Assembly: GCA_934437985.1 (NCBI GenBank)
Contig: CAKSBI010000043.1
Span: 1 to 16,684, forward strand
Length of the DNA: 16,684 nucleotides
Reading direction: 5' to 3'
Source of the DNA: an uncultured Lachnospiraceae bacterium
Lineage (GTDB): Bacteria > Bacillota > Clostridia > Lachnospirales > Lachnospiraceae
The position numbers were made by a program, and so were the translations under genes. Shown here in pieces: positions 15,844 through 16,684 of this stretch. Numbering within the stretch: the stretch's first letter is position 1; each line of letters begins with the position of its first letter. The notes beneath the pieces were generated by a model that was given only the letters and a program-made list of their open reading frames with translations, searched no databases and was not told where the DNA came from.

Positions 15844-15872
15844 AGTCTACAATATAAAAACTGTTTTGTCAA
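15844..15872 (-). promoter_or_regulatory. Promoter of the tRNA operon
   Basis: TTGACA (15867-15872), a 17-base spacer and TAGACT (15844-15849). It is about 32 bases upstream of tRNA-Arg and shares most of its sequence with the distal leu promoter. Confidence 0.65.
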
Positions 15873-15938
15873 CAACTTTTTTATAAATTCCACCAATCCC
15901 CGCCCATCAGCTTTAACGCAGCCTCTATATCGTATTAC

Positions 15939-16664
15939 TTAGCTCACTCTTACCACCGTCTCAAGCGCAATCTCCATCATTTCCGAAAATGATTCCTGTC
16001 TCTCAATTGCAGGCAGTGATTCCCCTGTCATGACATGGTCAGACACAGTACATATTGCCAGAGCTTTCTTTCCAAAACGTGCTGCCGTATAATACAATGC
16101 TGCCGTTTCCATTTCAACAGCCAGTACGCCCATCTTTTTCCATTTATTATTAAACTCCGCATCATCATTATAAAATACATCTGAAGTAAGTATGTTACCA
16201 ACATGGAATATGCTCTCCTTATCACGGCATACTTTCACCGCTGCCTCCATTAGCGAAAAATCGGCAAGTGGTGCCATACATCCAGGCAGATTATACTGGT
16301 CAGCAAAGCTTGAATTAGTAGAACATCCCATTGCAATTATAATATCACGCAGCTTCACATCATCCGCAATTCCACCTGCAGAACCAATCCGTATAATATT
16401 CTCAACCCCAAACTCATTATACAGCTCATAACTGTATATTCCCATTGAAGGCATTCCCATTCCACTTGCCATCACGGTAACAGGTACATCCTTATACTTT
16501 CCTGTATATCCCTGCACGCCTCTTACATTGTTAATAAGTACAGCATCCTCAAGGTAATTCTCTGCTATACGCTTAGATCTGAGAGGGTCACCCGGAAGCA
16601 GCACCGTCTTAGCAAAATCTCCGGGATGCGCATTAATATGAGGTGTTCCAAAATTATCAGCCAT
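15939..16664 (-). CDS. deoD: Purine nucleoside phosphorylase (DeoD type)
   Basis: DeoD splits purine (deoxy)nucleosides with phosphate into base plus (deoxy)ribose-1-phosphate, for salvage and for feeding pentose catabolism. The 241 residues equal the usual hexameric DeoD length. Motifs include LLPGDPLRSKRIA (23-35), SGMGMPSMGIYSYEL (68-82) for phosphate and nucleoside binding, RIGSAGG (92-98), AVEMETAALY (182-191) and VSDH with the catalytic Asp near 209. The ATG at 16662-16664 is chosen because AAGGAGG at 16673-16679 lies 8 bases away; the ATG two codons earlier is only 2 bases from it. The promoter is outside the window, and I see no clear terminator between the stop and the tRNA promoter. 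Confidence 0.96.
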   Translation of the reverse strand: MADNFGTPHINAHPGDFAKTVLLPGDPLRSKRIAENYLEDAVLINNVRGVQGYTGKYKDVPVTVMASGMGMPSMGIYSYELYNEFGVENIIRIGSAGGIADDVKLRDIIIAMGCSTNSSFADQYNLPGCMAPLADFSLMEAAVKVCRDKESIFHVGNILTSDVFYNDDAEFNNKWKKMGVLAVEMETAALYYTAARFGKKALAICTVSDHVMTGESLPAIERQESFSEMMEIALETVVRVS

Positions 16665-16684
16665 ATACATGTCCTCCTTATTTT

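Overview
The window looks like ordinary chromosome from a low-GC, Gram-positive, spore-lineage Clostridia member, most likely Lachnospiraceae. The evidence is AAGGAGG ribosome sites at almost every gene, consensus sigma-A promoters, a leucine T-box leader, a YyaC-type sporulation protein, CCA-less tRNA genes, and EF-Tu/EF-G sequences of the type I associate with that family. The genus cannot be fixed from sequence alone. Nearly everything is on the minus strand; only yyaC is on the plus strand.

Layout from left to right (transcription mostly runs right to left). Positions 1-4434 hold the str operon, read rpsL, rpsG, fusA, tuf. It has a perfect consensus promoter and a 5'-terminal hairpin before rpsL, and a second strong promoter inside a large inverted repeat just before tuf. 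The tuf gene runs off the left edge. Positions 4499-7489 hold three envelope genes: a CvpA-family membrane protein, a one-pass protein with a large external domain (DUF5711-like), and a membrane-anchored LysM protein whose cytoplasmic N-terminus resembles an MPN/JAB domain without the metal-binding histidines. Positions 7490-7805 are a divergent intergenic region with a tandem 17-bp repeat next to yyaC. The yyaC gene (7836-8393) converges on, and overlaps by 13 bp, a secreted FN3/cysteine-amidase-like protein that is coupled to recR.

Positions 10262-15445 are the complete leucine pathway unit: two promoters, a leucine-specifying T-box with its terminator, then leuA, leuC, leuD and leuB, and a terminator. 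LeuA, LeuCD and LeuB together convert 2-ketoisovalerate and acetyl-CoA to 2-ketoisocaproate. Uncharged tRNA-Leu is expected to switch the leader to the antiterminated state. Positions 15489-15872 hold a tRNA operon (Arg-UCU, His-GUG, Gln-UUG) with promoter and terminator. The right edge is deoD, purine nucleoside phosphorylase.

I see no mobile element, CRISPR array, phage gene or defence system, and no clearly new system. The most interesting items are the MPN-like/LysM protein, the inverted repeat around the tuf promoter, the recurrent hairpins at predicted transcript 5' ends, the FN3/cysteine-amidase-like protein paired with a displaced recR, and a short T-box-like motif behind the tRNA operon. 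Several translation starts are corrected from ribosome-site spacing; fusA (TTG), rpsG (GTG), the DUF5711-like gene (GTG) and yyaC (TTG) use non-ATG starts.
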